Shown here: one piece after another, positions 25,869 through 37,382 of the stretch
Position numbering within the stretch: the first letter of the stretch is position 1
Layout of the letters: each line of letters begins with the position of its first letter
Assembly (NCBI GenBank): GCA_016869735.1
Contig: VGDL01000017.1
Span: 1 to 58,522 of the forward strand
Source of the DNA: Alphaproteobacteria bacterium
GTDB taxonomy: Bacteria; Pseudomonadota; Alphaproteobacteria; Acetobacterales; Acetobacteraceae
DNA length: 58,522 nt
Direction of reading: 5' to 3'
Program-made: the position numbers and the translations under genes
Notes under the pieces: generated by a model
What the model saw: the letters and a program-made list of their open reading frames with translations, nothing else
Told to the model about the DNA's origin: nothing
The model's database searches: none

Positions 25869-25876
25869 AGATTGCC

Positions 25877-26860
25877 ATGAATGAATTGCCTTCACGGCGA
25901 CGGGTTATGCTGGGGGGCGTGGCCCTGGCCGGGGCCGCTGCTTCGGGTCGCGCTTTCGCACAAACCAATTGGCCGGAACGCCCAGTGCGGCTGGTTGTCG
26001 GCTTCACAGCCGGCAGCGCCACAGATGTGACCGGGCGCATTTTCGCGCAACGTTTCAGCGATGCCTGGGGTCAGCCCGTGGTGGTGGAAAATATAGCCGG
26101 TAATTCGGGTGCCATTGGCGTTGATCGTGTCGCGAAATCGGCGCCTGATGGCTATACGCTGATGTGGGCGGCGAGTGCGGCTCTCACTATCCTGCCCAGC
26201 CTGCAACGCCTGCCCTTTGACCCGCTCAAGGATCTGGCGCCAATCGGCATTGCCTTCGCCATGCCATCGCTCTTTGTTTCGAACCGCGACTTCCCGCCGC
26301 GCAGCATCCAGGAACTTGTCGCCTATGCGCGGGCCAATCCGGGCAAGGTGTCCTATGGCACGCCAGGCGTGGGCACGCCGCAGCACATTGCGGGTGAATT
26401 GTTCTGCCATCAGGCCGGCATCAAGATGGAACACATCCCCTATCGCGGGGCGAATATGGCGGATGTGCTGAATGGCAGCGTGCAGATCGGCATCCAGAAT
26501 ATCGGCGCCGTGCTGCCCATGGTGCGCAATGGGCAATTGCGCAGCCTGAGTATCACCACCCTGCAACGTTCGGCCAATGCACCCGAAATGCCGACCATGG
26601 TTGAGCAAGGCTTCCCGGATTTTGAGGCAAGTTCCTGGTTCGGCACCATGGCGCCAACCGGCACGCCGCAACCCATCCTGGACAAGGTGCATGCGACATC
26701 TCAAGCCATTCTGGCGGACCCGGCTATGCGTCAGCGGTTCAACGGGCTTGGGCTTGATATCATCGCCGGCAATGGTGAACAGATGCGCGCCACCATCGCG
26801 AGCAATATCGAAAGATGGGCGAAGGTGATCAGGGATTCAGGGATCAAGGTGCAAAGCTAG
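25877..26860 (+). CDS. Bug/TctC-family periplasmic solute-binding protein
   Basis: A 327-residue receptor with a signal peptide (R-R-R-V-M then A-G-A-A-A-S-G-R-A-F-A-Q). The mature start is L-V-V-G-F-T-A-G-S-A-T-D-V-T-G-R, then P-D-G-Y-T. The length and the glycine-rich loop after strand 1 fit the family. No permease genes accompany it. Its stop codon TAG (26858-26860) is the first base of a dispersed palindromic repeat, so the repeat is immediately adjacent to its 3' end. The ligand is unknown. Confidence 0.9.
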   Translation: MNELPSRRRVMLGGVALAGAAASGRAFAQTNWPERPVRLVVGFTAGSATDVTGRIFAQRFSDAWGQPVVVENIAGNSGAIGVDRVAKSAPDGYTLMWAASAALTILPSLQRLPFDPLKDLAPIGIAFAMPSLFVSNRDFPPRSIQELVAYARANPGKVSYGTPGVGTPQHIAGELFCHQAGIKMEHIPYRGANMADVLNGSVQIGIQNIGAVLPMVRNGQLRSLSITTLQRSANAPEMPTMVEQGFPDFEASSWFGTMAPTGTPQPILDKVHATSQAILADPAMRQRFNGLGLDIIAGNGEQMRATIASNIERWAKVIRDSGIKVQS

Positions 26861-26914
26861 AGCGTTTTCAAGCCACGTGAAATCACTTGGCGGCTCGGAA
26901 AACGCGACCAAACA
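26860..26914. repeat. Dispersed palindromic repeat, copy 2
   Basis: GCGTTTTC and GAAAACGC form the outer inverted repeat, and the inner GTGA/TCAC is also self-complementary here. It lies just behind a Bug gene and matches copy 1 at 17299-17353. A second weaker inverted repeat, AGAACGGTT versus AACTGTTCT, extends to about 26961 and may belong to the same element. Confidence 0.82.
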
Positions 26915-27017
26915 AAGGTTGAGAACGGTTCCCGTGAACGCATGTGAACGAAAACTGTTCTAGCCATTGATTGGCCCATCTATCCCGATCATGGCAGGCG
27001 GCGTGAGACCCTTATGG

Positions 27018-27094
27018 ATCCCCTCATCATTTTCATGAGGGGATGCGCCGTGAAGCGCGATGAACTGACGGGGCGGATGGGTTTCAATCCATCC
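27018..27094. terminator. Two stem-loops downstream of kdsA
   Basis: ATCCCCTCAT (27018-27027) and ATGAGGGGAT (27035-27044) form a perfect 10-bp stem with a 7-nt loop. Closer to kdsA, GGATGG (27075-27080) and CCATCC (27089-27094) make a second stem just after its stop at 27102-27104. Neither is followed by a U-run on either strand. The region 26915-27101 otherwise shows no gene. Confidence 0.5.
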
Positions 27095-27101
27095 TCGCCT
27101 T

Positions 27102-29620
<2,519 letters not shown>

Positions 29621-29698
29621 TTAGATAATTCTTGCGATTTGTCGGCTTTATTGCGTCTCAGGCAGCCCTTCCCCGCGACGCGAAGCAGGAAAATCCTC

Positions 29699-30028
29699 AT
29701 GCAGATAGATACAAGGCCTGATGGCTCGCAAATAACGATCCCTGAGGTGGGCGATTTGGTGCGCCTGACCCGTGATGAGGCAGGCCCGATAGTGACCGCC
29801 TATGCCGGGGAATGGGGCCGCATCCTGCGGGTCAGCAGCCGCAATACCCTTGATATCCAGCTTGCCGGCTTTTCACGCCCGCGCGGAGTCGCGATGGCAT
29901 TGGTCAGTGATTTCCCTGCCATCAGTGTGGTGCCCTGCGATGGCCGCGGGCTGCCAACCGATGGAAGGCATTGGGGGTCTTGGGAAGAACGCCGCGGCGG
30001 GGCCAGGCCCAACGGACAAAGACGTTGA
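29699..30028 (+). CDS. Hypothetical protein (109 aa, possible SH3-like fold)
   Basis: I do not recognise a family with confidence. The product has G-D-L-V-R-L-T-R-D-E-A and G-E-W-G-R-I-L-R-V, a beta-rich pattern that resembles small SH3/KOW-like domains, then a glycine- and arginine-rich tail ending G-Q-R-R. It lacks a signal peptide and membrane segment. ATG 29699 is preferred over a TTG 60 nt upstream because AGGA lies ~7 nt before it and the domain begins immediately after. It is divergent from pyrG, with 141 bp between them containing small GC stem-loops but no gene. Confidence 0.6.
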   Translation: MQIDTRPDGSQITIPEVGDLVRLTRDEAGPIVTAYAGEWGRILRVSSRNTLDIQLAGFSRPRGVAMALVSDFPAISVVPCDGRGLPTDGRHWGSWEERRGGARPNGQRR

Positions 30029-30044
30029 GATGGTTCCGGGCGGA

Positions 30045-31307
30045 CTACGCCGGCTTCAGTAGCACATGACGCTTCTTGCCGATGGAAAGCCTGATCACAC
30101 CATCCTGCACATCCGCTTCGCTCAGCACGCGATCAATCGCGCCAACGGGCTCATTATTGGCGTAAATGCCGCCATTGGCGATCAGGCGTCGCGCCTCACC
30201 TTTGCTTGGCACCAGCTTGTGTTCCACCAGAACGTCAACAATGCCGGCCGGCAGCGCTGACACCACGGTGGGCAGGCTGGTCGCATTCAGCCCTTCCTCA
30301 AAAGCCTTGCGCGCGGTCTCGGCTGCTGCTTCAGCTGCCGCGCGGCCATGCAGCAATGCGCAGGCTTCGGTCGCCAGCACTTTCTTTGCCTCATTTACCT
30401 CAGCGCCTTGCAGCGCGGCGTAGCGGGCGACCTCATTCATCGGCAGTTCCGTGAACAAGCCCATGAAGCGCGCCACATCGGCATCTTCCGTATTGCGCCA
30501 GAATTGCCAGTAATCATAAGGCGAAACGCGATCAGCATTGAGCCAAACGGCACCCTTCGCCGTCTTGCCCATCTTGGCACCTGATGCGGTGGTGATCAGC
30601 GGTGTCGTCAGGCCAAAGGCTTCCGCCTGATCCATGCGCCGGATCAGATCGGTGCCCATGACGATATTGCCCCATTGATCGGACCCGCCCATTTGCAGCA
30701 CCACACCATGGCGCCGGCGCAATTCCAGGAAGTCATAGGCCTGGAGCAGCATGTAGTTGAATTCAAGGAAGGTCAGCGGCTGATCACGTTCCAGGCGCTG
30801 CTTGACGCTTTCCATCGTCAGCATGCGATTGACACTGAAATGCCGCCCGACATCGCGCAGGAATGGAATGTAGAGCAGCCTATCAAGCCACTCCGCGTTA
30901 TCGAGCATGATGGCATCGGTCGGGCCGTCACCAAAGGTCAGGAAGGCATCGAATACCTTGCGAATACCGGCCTTGTTGGTTTCGATCTGCGCATCCGAAA
31001 GCAAGGGCCGCGCCTCATCCCGGAAGGAAGGATCGCCCACCTTCGTTGTGCCTCCGCCCATCAGCACCACGGGGCGATTGCCGGTGCGCTGCATCAGCCT
31101 TAGCAGCATGATCTGCACCAAGGACCCAACATGCAGGCTATCGGCGGTCGCATCAAAGCCGATATAGCCGGCCAAGGGGCCAGCCTGCAGCCGCGCTAGA
31201 AAGGCGCCTTCTTCGGTGGTTTGGTGAATATAGCCGCGTTCCCGCGCCACATGCAGGAAATCGCTTCGCGCGCTGTTCATGATGCTATCCGGTTTGTCGA
31301 AACTCAT
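30045..31307 (-). CDS. tyrS: Tyrosyl-tRNA synthetase
   Basis: Charges tRNA-Tyr with tyrosine. The class I catalytic core contains [13 protein letters not shown] (HIGH-type signature, H-V-G-S) and S-G-A-K-M-G-K-T (KMSKS-type). [12 protein letters not shown] is diagnostic for TyrRS, and the C-terminal ~65 residues form an S4-like RNA-binding domain. I take ATG 31307 (420 aa), which follows GGGAG very closely; a start 27 nt further in (31280) is equally possible. A longer frame to 31391 would run into anmK on the other strand. The intergenic space with anmK is ~50 bp of GC-rich DNA. Confidence 0.95.
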   Translation of the reverse strand: MSFDKPDSIMNSARSDFLHVARERGYIHQTTEEGAFLARLQAGPLAGYIGFDATADSLHVGSLVQIMLLRLMQRTGNRPVVLMGGGTTKVGDPSFRDEARPLLSDAQIETNKAGIRKVFDAFLTFGDGPTDAIMLDNAEWLDRLLYIPFLRDVGRHFSVNRMLTMESVKQRLERDQPLTFLEFNYMLLQAYDFLELRRRHGVVLQMGGSDQWGNIVMGTDLIRRMDQAEAFGLTTPLITTASGAKMGKTAKGAVWLNADRVSPYDYWQFWRNTEDADVARFMGLFTELPMNEVARYAALQGAEVNEAKKVLATEACALLHGRAAAEAAAETARKAFEEGLNATSLPTVVSALPAGIVDVLVEHKLVPSKGEARRLIANGGIYANNEPVGAIDRVLSEADVQDGVIRLSIGKKRHVLLKPA

Positions 31308-31359
31308 CTCCCGCCGGGGGCTTCCACCGACAGGCGGGCGGGGGTAGCACGTCCCCATC

Positions 31360-32457
31360 ATGCTGAGAACCATCGGCCTCATGAGCGGCACGTCACTGGA
31401 TGGCGTGGATGCTGCCTATCTGGAAACGGATGGGGAGGCGATTGCGCGCTTCGGCCCGCGCCAGACCGTGCCCTATGACCCGGCGCTCCGCCGCGCGCTG
31501 CGGTCCCTGCTGGACCGCGCCGAGACCCTGACGCCGGATGACCCCGCCCTGCTGGACGCCACGCGCCGCCTGACCGAACGCCATGCCGAGGCGGTGGAAG
31601 CCATTGGCCTGCCGGCAGATTTGGTGGGCTTTCACGGCCAAACCATCCTGCATCGCCCGGCGGCACCGGGGCGCAGCGGCACGCCCTTCACTTGGCAGAT
31701 CGGCGATGCCGCGATGCTCGCGCGCCGCACGGGCATGAGTGTTGCTTATGATTTCCGCAGCGCTGATGTCGCCGCCGGCGGCCAGGGTGCGCCCCTGGTC
31801 CCGGTGTTTCATCGCGCCCTTGCCGCGCCCCTACCGAAGCCACTCGCCATTCTGAACCTTGGCGGCGTTGGAAATGTGACCTGGCTGGGCCCGGAAGGCG
31901 AGATGCTGGCCTTTGATACCGGCCCGGCCAATGGGCCTTTGGATGATTGGGCGCGCCAGCACACCGGCAAGGATTATGACGCGGCGGGTAAGCTTGCCCT
32001 TGCCGGGCAAGCCGATGGTGCGGTTTTGGGGCGCTTGATGGCGCATCCTTATTTGGCCGCACCGCCGCCAAAATCGCTCGATCGGTTGGATTTTGACCGG
32101 GCCCTGCGTGAGGCCGGGGCGGGCAGCCTTTCCGCCGCCGATGGTGCCGCGACCTTGGTTGCTTTCTGCGCCGTATGCGTGGCCGCCGCCGCGCGCCACT
32201 TCCCGGAACCGCCGTTGCAATGGCTGGTCGCGGGCGGCGGGCGGCGCAATCCGGCGCTGATGAAGGCGCTAGGTGGTGCGCTAGAAGAACCGGTGCGCCC
32301 CGTTGAGGTCGCGGGCTGGGATGGCGACGCGCTGGAAGCCCAGGCTTTTGGCGTTTTGGCGGCCCGAGTCGCGCGTGGCCTGCCGCTGAGCTTCCCCGGC
32401 ACCACCGGGGCACCGCGCCCGCTGACGGGCGGGCGGATTATCGGCGCGCTGTTGTAG
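31360..32457 (+). CDS. anmK: Anhydro-N-acetylmuramic acid kinase
   Basis: Phosphorylates and opens 1,6-anhydroMurNAc released in cell-wall recycling. 365 residues, the usual length. It starts [16 protein letters not shown], the ATP-site signature. G-F-H-G-Q-T near residue 89 and [10 protein letters not shown] and F-D-T-G-P-A follow. V-A-G-G-G-R-R-N-P is near the C-terminus. It is transcribed divergently from tyrS, a pairing seen in several alphaproteobacteria. Confidence 0.95.
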   Translation: MLRTIGLMSGTSLDGVDAAYLETDGEAIARFGPRQTVPYDPALRRALRSLLDRAETLTPDDPALLDATRRLTERHAEAVEAIGLPADLVGFHGQTILHRPAAPGRSGTPFTWQIGDAAMLARRTGMSVAYDFRSADVAAGGQGAPLVPVFHRALAAPLPKPLAILNLGGVGNVTWLGPEGEMLAFDTGPANGPLDDWARQHTGKDYDAAGKLALAGQADGAVLGRLMAHPYLAAPPPKSLDRLDFDRALREAGAGSLSAADGAATLVAFCAVCVAAAARHFPEPPLQWLVAGGGRRNPALMKALGGALEEPVRPVEVAGWDGDALEAQAFGVLAARVARGLPLSFPGTTGAPRPLTGGRIIGALL

Positions 32458-32506
32458 CTAACTGTATCGGCCTTGCCGCCGGCTTCAGGCGCATTACCTG
32501 GGGTGC

Positions 32507-32869
32507 ATGACCCCCGCCCAGCTTACCGTCTGGTTCGATGGCGCCTGCCCGCTCTGCCTCCGCGAAATCGCGCTGATGCGCCGGCTGGATCAGCGGGGCG
32601 CGATTGACTTCATTGATATCGGTGCAGAGGGCTCATCCTGCCCGATTGATCCCGCTTTGCTGCTTAAGCGCTTCCATGCCCGCGAAGCGGATGGCCCCTT
32701 GCTGGATGGCGCGGCAGCCTTCGCCGCCATGTGGCGCGCCATTCCGGCGCTCCGCCCGCTTGGCCTCGCGGCGCGATTGCCGCCTTTGCTGTGGCTATTG
32801 GAACGCGCCTATCGCGGCTTTCTCCGCATCCGCCCCCGCTTGCAGGCCTGGGTGCGGCAAGGCGGCTGA
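32507..32869 (+). CDS. DCC-family (DUF393) thiol-disulfide oxidoreductase-like protein
   Basis: A 120-residue protein with the defining W-F-D-G-A-C-P-L-C motif near the N-terminus, where the C-P-L-C pair resembles a thioredoxin active site. Hydrophobic helices near residues 75-105 suggest membrane association. The DCC family is named for this D-x-x-C-x-x-C signature and its partners are not established. It follows anmK by 49 bp and converges with the next gene, with only 2 bp between their stops. Confidence 0.85.
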   Translation: MTPAQLTVWFDGACPLCLREIALMRRLDQRGAIDFIDIGAEGSSCPIDPALLLKRFHAREADGPLLDGAAAFAAMWRAIPALRPLGLAARLPPLLWLLERAYRGFLRIRPRLQAWVRQGG

Positions 32870-32871
32870 TG

Positions 32872-33231
32872 TCACCGCCTGGGCTCGCGGCTTAAACCCT
32901 TCGCCGCAAGCGCCGCCAGATATTCTGCCCAGCGGCTTTCCTGTTCCTCACCCAGGCGGCGGAGATATTCCCAGGTAAAAATCCCCGTATCATGCAAATC
33001 ATCGAAGCTGATGCGGAGCGCGTAGTGGCCCACAGGCTCCAGCCCCATGATCCCAACATGGCGCCGGCCCGCCACAATCACCTTCTGCCCCGGCCCATGG
33101 CCCTGCACTTCCGCGCTTGGGCTTTCCACGCGCAGATATTCAGCGGGCAACGCGAAGCGCGCGCCATCCGCAAAGGCTACATCCAGGATCTTTTCAGCCT
33201 TGCGCAGACGTATTTCGGTGGGGGCGCTCAT
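32872..33231 (-). CDS. DUF971 (gamma-butyrobetaine-hydroxylase-like N-terminal domain) protein
   Basis: A 119-residue stand-alone DUF971 domain: [18 protein letters not shown], then [24 protein letters not shown]. This is the pattern in which His and Asp residues may contribute a metal site. Free-standing DUF971 proteins are often linked to Fe-S protein assembly, but the function here is not settled. It overlaps the Trm112-like gene by 4 bp and is the last gene of a four-gene group (thioredoxin, LON domain, Trm112, DUF971). Confidence 0.88.
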   Translation of the reverse strand: MSAPTEIRLRKAEKILDVAFADGARFALPAEYLRVESPSAEVQGHGPGQKVIVAGRRHVGIMGLEPVGHYALRISFDDLHDTGIFTWEYLRRLGEEQESRWAEYLAALAAKGLSREPRR

Positions 33232-33425
33232 GCGTTCAGTTTACGCGCCTCATCCGGCAGCATGATCGGAATGCCATCACGCACGGGATAGGCAAGCCCC
33301 GCGGCATCGCTGATCAATTCGCCCTTGTCGCGATCATAGCGCAGCGGCTTCTTGGTCACGGGGCAGACCAGGATTTCAAGCAGCTTGGGATCAAGCGCGC
33401 CGCCCTTTGGTTGCGGTTCGGTCAT
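33228..33425 (-). CDS. Trm112-family small protein
   Basis: A 65-residue protein of the YcaR/Trm112 type: [18 protein letters not shown] at the N-terminus, and a conserved C-terminal half with [11 protein letters not shown]. Only one cysteine remains of the zinc-ribbon pattern, as in many bacterial members. In eukaryotes and archaea Trm112 activates methyltransferases; whether bacterial ones do is not established. The start 33425 is 16 nt after the LON-domain stop. Confidence 0.88.
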   Translation of the reverse strand: MTEPQPKGGALDPKLLEILVCPVTKKPLRYDRDKGELISDAAGLAYPVRDGIPIMLPDEARKLNA

Positions 33426-33441
33426 GCAGCAATTTCCTTCT

Positions 33442-34104
33442 TCAACTCAAGCTGCCAGGGCTCGGCATATTGGCTGCCGCCCCCATACGCAGCAGCGCAA
33501 CCAGCATTTCTGCTCTTTCCGGGCCCTCAGACGCTTCAAGCAGCGCCTGTTTTTCTGGCGGTTCAAAGGGGCAAACCATGGCAAGCATCGTCACCAGCAG
33601 CGCATCGGGTGTTTGTTCCACCGCATCCCAATTCGCCTCAATCCCGCGCGCCTGGAAATAGGGCTTGAGCGCCCCAAGAAGCGCCGGACGATCAAGCGGC
33701 GGCGGTTCGGCTTCCAGCAAATCGGTCACGAAATCCGCATAATCGGCGCGCACGCGGCGATAACCGCCGGCTGCCTGCGGCAATTCCTCAAGAATTCTGA
33801 AGCGCGCCACGCCGATCAACGTGATCAGCAGCCGCCCATCATCAGTTTCGCTGAAGGACGAAATGCGCCCAAGGCAGCCAATGCGATAAAGCCCTGGCCC
33901 TTCCGCGCCCGGCTTGCCGCGCGCATCGGGCTGCACCATCCCGAAAAGCCGCCCTTGGCCCAAAGCATCCTGCGTCATCGCCAGATAGCGCGGCTCAAAA
34001 ATATTGAGCGGCAGGCGCCCGCGCGGCAGCAGCAGCGCCCCGGTCAGGGGGAAGACTGCAATTTCCGCCGGTAAATCCGCAAGGCGCTGCTGAAACAGGG
34101 CCAT
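33442..34104 (-). CDS. LON peptidase substrate-binding-domain protein
   Basis: A 220-residue protein made of a Lon N-terminal domain only: [26 protein letters not shown] at residues ~15-40. An arm with [17 protein letters not shown] follows. It has no ATPase or protease domain. Stand-alone Lon-N proteins next to thioredoxin and Trm112 genes are a stable alphaproteobacterial arrangement and are often assumed to bind substrates for quality control. ATG 34104 gives 20 bp spacing from the thioredoxin stop; the longer frame overlaps that gene and has no family match. Confidence 0.88.
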   Translation of the reverse strand: MALFQQRLADLPAEIAVFPLTGALLLPRGRLPLNIFEPRYLAMTQDALGQGRLFGMVQPDARGKPGAEGPGLYRIGCLGRISSFSETDDGRLLITLIGVARFRILEELPQAAGGYRRVRADYADFVTDLLEAEPPPLDRPALLGALKPYFQARGIEANWDAVEQTPDALLVTMLAMVCPFEPPEKQALLEASEGPERAEMLVALLRMGAAANMPSPGSLS

Positions 34105-34124
34105 GTCAGGTGAAGCCGCCAACC

Positions 34125-35060
34125 TCAACGGAACAGCACGGAAGAAAGCTTGCGCCGCCCCGCGGCACTCGCCGCATCGCCAAAGCCCCAAGCTTCGAAG
34201 AATTTAAGCAATTGCTTGCGCGCCGCTTCCTCATTCCAGGCGCGGTCACGCTTGATAGCTTCAATCAGCGCATCCACGGCGCCTTCACGATCATCCATGG
34301 CGTTCAGCGCAACAGCCAAATCAATCCGCGCCGCGTGGTCATTGGGGTCGGCGGCCAGGCGAGTTTCAAATTCAGCAAGCTTGGCCCGCGCTTCGCGGCC
34401 TTCCGAGGCCAATTCAAGCGCGCTTCGGATGGAAGCGATTTCGGCATGGGCGCGGAGCTTTTCCGGCACGCTTTCAATTACCTGCAACGCCTGGTCTTCC
34501 TGACCCAGCGCCATCAGGCAGCGCGCGACCCCGGCCAGCGCATCCGCATTTTCCGGTTCCTGCTGCGCCAAGGCTCCGAACATTTGCAAGGCCGTGGTGG
34601 CATCGCCTTCTTCCAAGGCGGCCTTGGCTTCGCCGAGCAGATCGGCTGTCGGCATTTGCCCGCCCGCCTGCTTGAGCAAGCCTTCAATGAAGCGCTTCAC
34701 TTCCGATTCCGGCAGCGCGCCCTGGAACAGATCAAGGATTTGCCCCTTCCAGAACGCCACCACCGTTGGCACGGATTGCAGCGGCAGGCCCATTTGCACG
34801 AGCTGCTGCACAAGGCCGCGATTCTGATCAATATCAATCTTCACCAACCGCACGCGCCCGCCGGCGGCGGTCACAACCTTTTCAAGCGCGGGGGTCAGTT
34901 GCTTGCAGGGGCCACACCAGGTGGCCCAGAAATCCACCAGCACCGGCACGTCATTGGATGCCTGCACCACATCCTGCATGAAGGTGGTTTGGTCACCATC
35001 CTTGATGGCACCTGCAGCGGCGGCTTGCGGTGGGCGATTGGGGTCGAAGATCACTTCCAT
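34125..35060 (-). CDS. Thioredoxin-domain chaperone (CnoX/YbbN-like)
   Basis: A 311-residue protein with an N-terminal thioredoxin domain and C-terminal helical (TPR-like) repeats from about residue 125. The active site is a genuine W-C-G-P-C (C49, C52), unlike E. coli CnoX (S-Q-H-C), so it may be redox-active. P-T-V-V-A-F-W-K-G near residue 95 supplies the cis-proline. YbbN/CnoX proteins act as holdases that pass clients to GroEL and protect them from oxidation. First gene of the four-gene group that ends in DUF971. Confidence 0.9.
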   Translation of the reverse strand: MEVIFDPNRPPQAAAAGAIKDGDQTTFMQDVVQASNDVPVLVDFWATWCGPCKQLTPALEKVVTAAGGRVRLVKIDIDQNRGLVQQLVQMGLPLQSVPTVVAFWKGQILDLFQGALPESEVKRFIEGLLKQAGGQMPTADLLGEAKAALEEGDATTALQMFGALAQQEPENADALAGVARCLMALGQEDQALQVIESVPEKLRAHAEIASIRSALELASEGREARAKLAEFETRLAADPNDHAARIDLAVALNAMDDREGAVDALIEAIKRDRAWNEEAARKQLLKFFEAWGFGDAASAAGRRKLSSVLFR

Positions 35061-35132
35061 AGCGGCACTTCCTGGTCTTGCTGGGGCATAAATGCGCCCT
35101 ATTGCGGCAGAAGCAAGCCACCCCGTCGCAGA

Positions 35133-35636
35133 TCAGTCGCCATCCAGTTCCAGTAGGCGTGCTTCATGCCCAAGCCCGACCAGAAACCTCAGCAAATCCT
35201 GGGGAGCAAGGCCCGTGGAAGCCGTATTCACCAAGGGATGCACCCAAATCCGCGCATGGCGCATCAGCCCGGCATCCATGACAAAGCGAATCCGCGCCGG
35301 CGACGCATTCACCAAGCCAAAGGGCGTGACCGAACCAGGCGTCAGACCCAATATCGCCATCAATTCCTCGGCACTGCCCATGGAGATCTTGCCAGCTTCC
35401 GCCATGCGGGCGAGCGCATTGATGGAAACCTGGCGGGATTCCTCAAGCGTTGCCAGCAGAAAGGGGCCATCACCCTTGGCCGGGCGCAGGAACAGGTTTT
35501 TGGTATGGCCGCCCGGCAGCGTGCCGCGCAAATCCTGGCTTTCGGCGACCGTGAAAACTGCCGGGTGATGGCGCGTTTCAGCGTCAATCCCGGCTGATTC
35601 CAACAGGGCGAGGAGGTTTTCCGGGGTCACCGGCAT
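35133..35636 (-). CDS. YbaK/ProX-family aminoacyl-tRNA deacylase (ProXp-ala type)
   Basis: A 167-residue INS-superfamily editing domain in trans: E-T-R-H-H-P-A-V-F-T-V-A-E-S then G-G-H-T-K-N-L-F-L, where the lysine of H-T-K-N is the conserved catalytic lysine of this family. L-G-L-T-P-G-S-V-T-P-F-G-L marks the substrate pocket. Members such as ProXp-ala hydrolyse Ala-tRNA(Pro) mischarged by prolyl-tRNA synthetase. Its start codon overlaps the stop of the next upstream gene (TAATG), so it is translationally coupled to a Bug gene, an unusual pairing with no obvious functional link. Confidence 0.86.
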   Translation of the reverse strand: MPVTPENLLALLESAGIDAETRHHPAVFTVAESQDLRGTLPGGHTKNLFLRPAKGDGPFLLATLEESRQVSINALARMAEAGKISMGSAEELMAILGLTPGSVTPFGLVNASPARIRFVMDAGLMRHARIWVHPLVNTASTGLAPQDLLRFLVGLGHEARLLELDGD

Positions 35637-36604
35637 TAGTCGAGTTTGATGTTGTTGGCGCGCACCACGCGGCCCCAGACCTCAATTTCGTTGTCCAGCC
35701 AGCGGCGGAAGGATTCCGGGCCCTCGGCGCGGTTTTCCCCGCCAATGGCGGTAATACGTTCGGCCACACTCGGCACCGCCATGGCAGCGCGAAGGTCGCG
35801 CGACAGGCGTTCCACCATCGCGGGCGGGGTACCGCCCTGCACCAACACGCCCTGCCAGGTGCCGCTTTCGGCCGCCGGCCAGCCGAGTTCCTTGAAGGTC
35901 GGCACATCCGGGAAATCCGGCAGGCGGCGGGGTCCAGTTACGGCAATGGCGCGCAATTGCCCCTGCTTGCAGAAAGGCGCGGTAGCGGTCGCGCCATTGA
36001 TCAGCATTTGCGCTTCGCCCGAGGCAACCGCGGTGAGTGCCGCCGCCCCGCCGCGATAGGGCACTTGCGTCAGATCAGCGCCCCAATGCTGCGTGACCAA
36101 AAGCCCGGTCAGGTGATTACCCACGCCAATGCCGGCATGGCCGACATTCACCTTGGTAGGATTGGCCTTGGCATAGGCCACCAATTCAGCAGCGTTGTTC
36201 ACCGGCACGGAAGGATGCACCGCCAGAATATAGGGCGCGTAGATCAGCATACTTACCGGCGCCAAATCGCGCTTCAGATCGAAGGGAAAACGCGTATAAA
36301 GCGAAGGTGCGGTGGCGAGGGTCGAGACATCAATGATCAACATGGTGTGACCATCGGGCTGGGATTTCGCTACCAGATCAGCGCCGATATTGCCACTGGC
36401 GCCAGTGCGGTTTTCCACCACAACATTCTGGCCGAAGGATTTGGTAAGCTCTGGTGAGAGCAAGCGCGCGATAATATCGGAAGTGCCGCCCGGGGCGAAG
36501 GGCACGACAAAGCGCACCGACCGATCGAGATTCTGCGCAACAGCAGGCAGGGCAGTCAGGCTTGAAAGGGCAAGCGCGCCCTTTAGCGTGTCACGGCGAT
36601 TCAT
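35636..36604 (-). CDS. Bug/TctC-family periplasmic solute-binding protein
   Basis: The third orphan Bug receptor in this window, 322 aa. The signal peptide starts N-R-R-D-T-L-K-G-A-L-A-L-S, containing a twin-arginine-like pair. The mature part begins V-R-F-V-V-P-F-A-P-G-G-T-S-D-I-I-A-R, followed by P-D-G-H-T. The ligand is unknown. Coupled to the downstream ProXp-like gene by overlapping stop/start. Confidence 0.9.
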   Translation of the reverse strand: MNRRDTLKGALALSSLTALPAVAQNLDRSVRFVVPFAPGGTSDIIARLLSPELTKSFGQNVVVENRTGASGNIGADLVAKSQPDGHTMLIIDVSTLATAPSLYTRFPFDLKRDLAPVSMLIYAPYILAVHPSVPVNNAAELVAYAKANPTKVNVGHAGIGVGNHLTGLLVTQHWGADLTQVPYRGGAAALTAVASGEAQMLINGATATAPFCKQGQLRAIAVTGPRRLPDFPDVPTFKELGWPAAESGTWQGVLVQGGTPPAMVERLSRDLRAAMAVPSVAERITAIGGENRAEGPESFRRWLDNEIEVWGRVVRANNIKLD

Positions 36605-36664
36605 GGATTTCCTCCCGTTAAGTTACCTGATGCTTGCGCTGTTTGGTCACGCTGTCCAGCGCAA

Positions 36665-37375
36665 TCAGTTACGCGGGCAGGTGGCAAGCGCGGCCTGGGC
36701 AAAGCCGCGCAATTCGCTGGCGGTAACGCTAAGGTCCAGTTCCAGATTACCCATCGGCAGCATCAAGCGCTGTGGCAAGCCGGTCAGGCTTTCCGTGCGG
36801 CCGTTCCAGGTGGTGGTGATGGTGACATTGGCAAGCCGCGCCACGTCCTCAGCGCCGGCGGGAATGGTTGCGGTGATGCGCATCAATCCTTCCATGAAGC
36901 CGGTGCCATCATCGGCGCTGGGCGCGCCACCAAAGCGAATGGCGAAGCGGCGGATGATGGGGCGGCCTTCACAGCGGCGCGGATTATCGGCCAGGCGCAA
37001 CGCATCCTTCAGCCGTTCGGGTGCAATACCGGAACCGACACGCTGCGCGGCGATGGCGAGCATTTCCGTAAAGGGCGGGCGCGGCACTTCCTGATCATGA
37101 CGCGCACGCCAGGTGCCGGCCTCAGCGCGTGCCTGCTCAACTTCAGTGACCAGCCGTGCCTTCTCACCAGCGGCAGCGCTTTCGCGTTCCGCCGCCGCTG
37201 TGAGCCGTGCTTCAAGCGCCGAGACTTCGGCACGCGCGATTTCCTCGGCCCCGCGATAGGTGACAATGCCGAAGCCCAGGAAGACCAGCAGAATCATCAC
37301 GGCCTGGGACAGGCACCACAGCCAACGCGTGGCGCGTTGGCGGCGTTCCCGGCTGCGTTTTCTGCCAAGCGCCAT
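36665..37375 (-). CDS. Hypothetical membrane-anchored coiled-coil protein
   Basis: 236 residues that I cannot place in a family. A strongly basic start (K-R-S-R-E-R-R-Q-R) is followed by one transmembrane segment at ~18-40. An Ala/Glu/Arg-rich coiled-coil-like region runs to ~95, with a soluble C-terminal domain of ~135 residues beyond. The predicted topology is type II, C-terminus in the periplasm. It ends 7 bp upstream of the molybdenum-hydroxylase start region on the same strand but need not be functionally linked. Confidence 0.65.
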   Translation of the reverse strand: MALGRKRSRERRQRATRWLWCLSQAVMILLVFLGFGIVTYRGAEEIARAEVSALEARLTAAAERESAAAGEKARLVTEVEQARAEAGTWRARHDQEVPRPPFTEMLAIAAQRVGSGIAPERLKDALRLADNPRRCEGRPIIRRFAIRFGGAPSADDGTGFMEGLMRITATIPAGAEDVARLANVTITTTWNGRTESLTGLPQRLMLPMGNLELDLSVTASELRGFAQAALATCPRN

Positions 37376-37382
37376 CGCCGTT

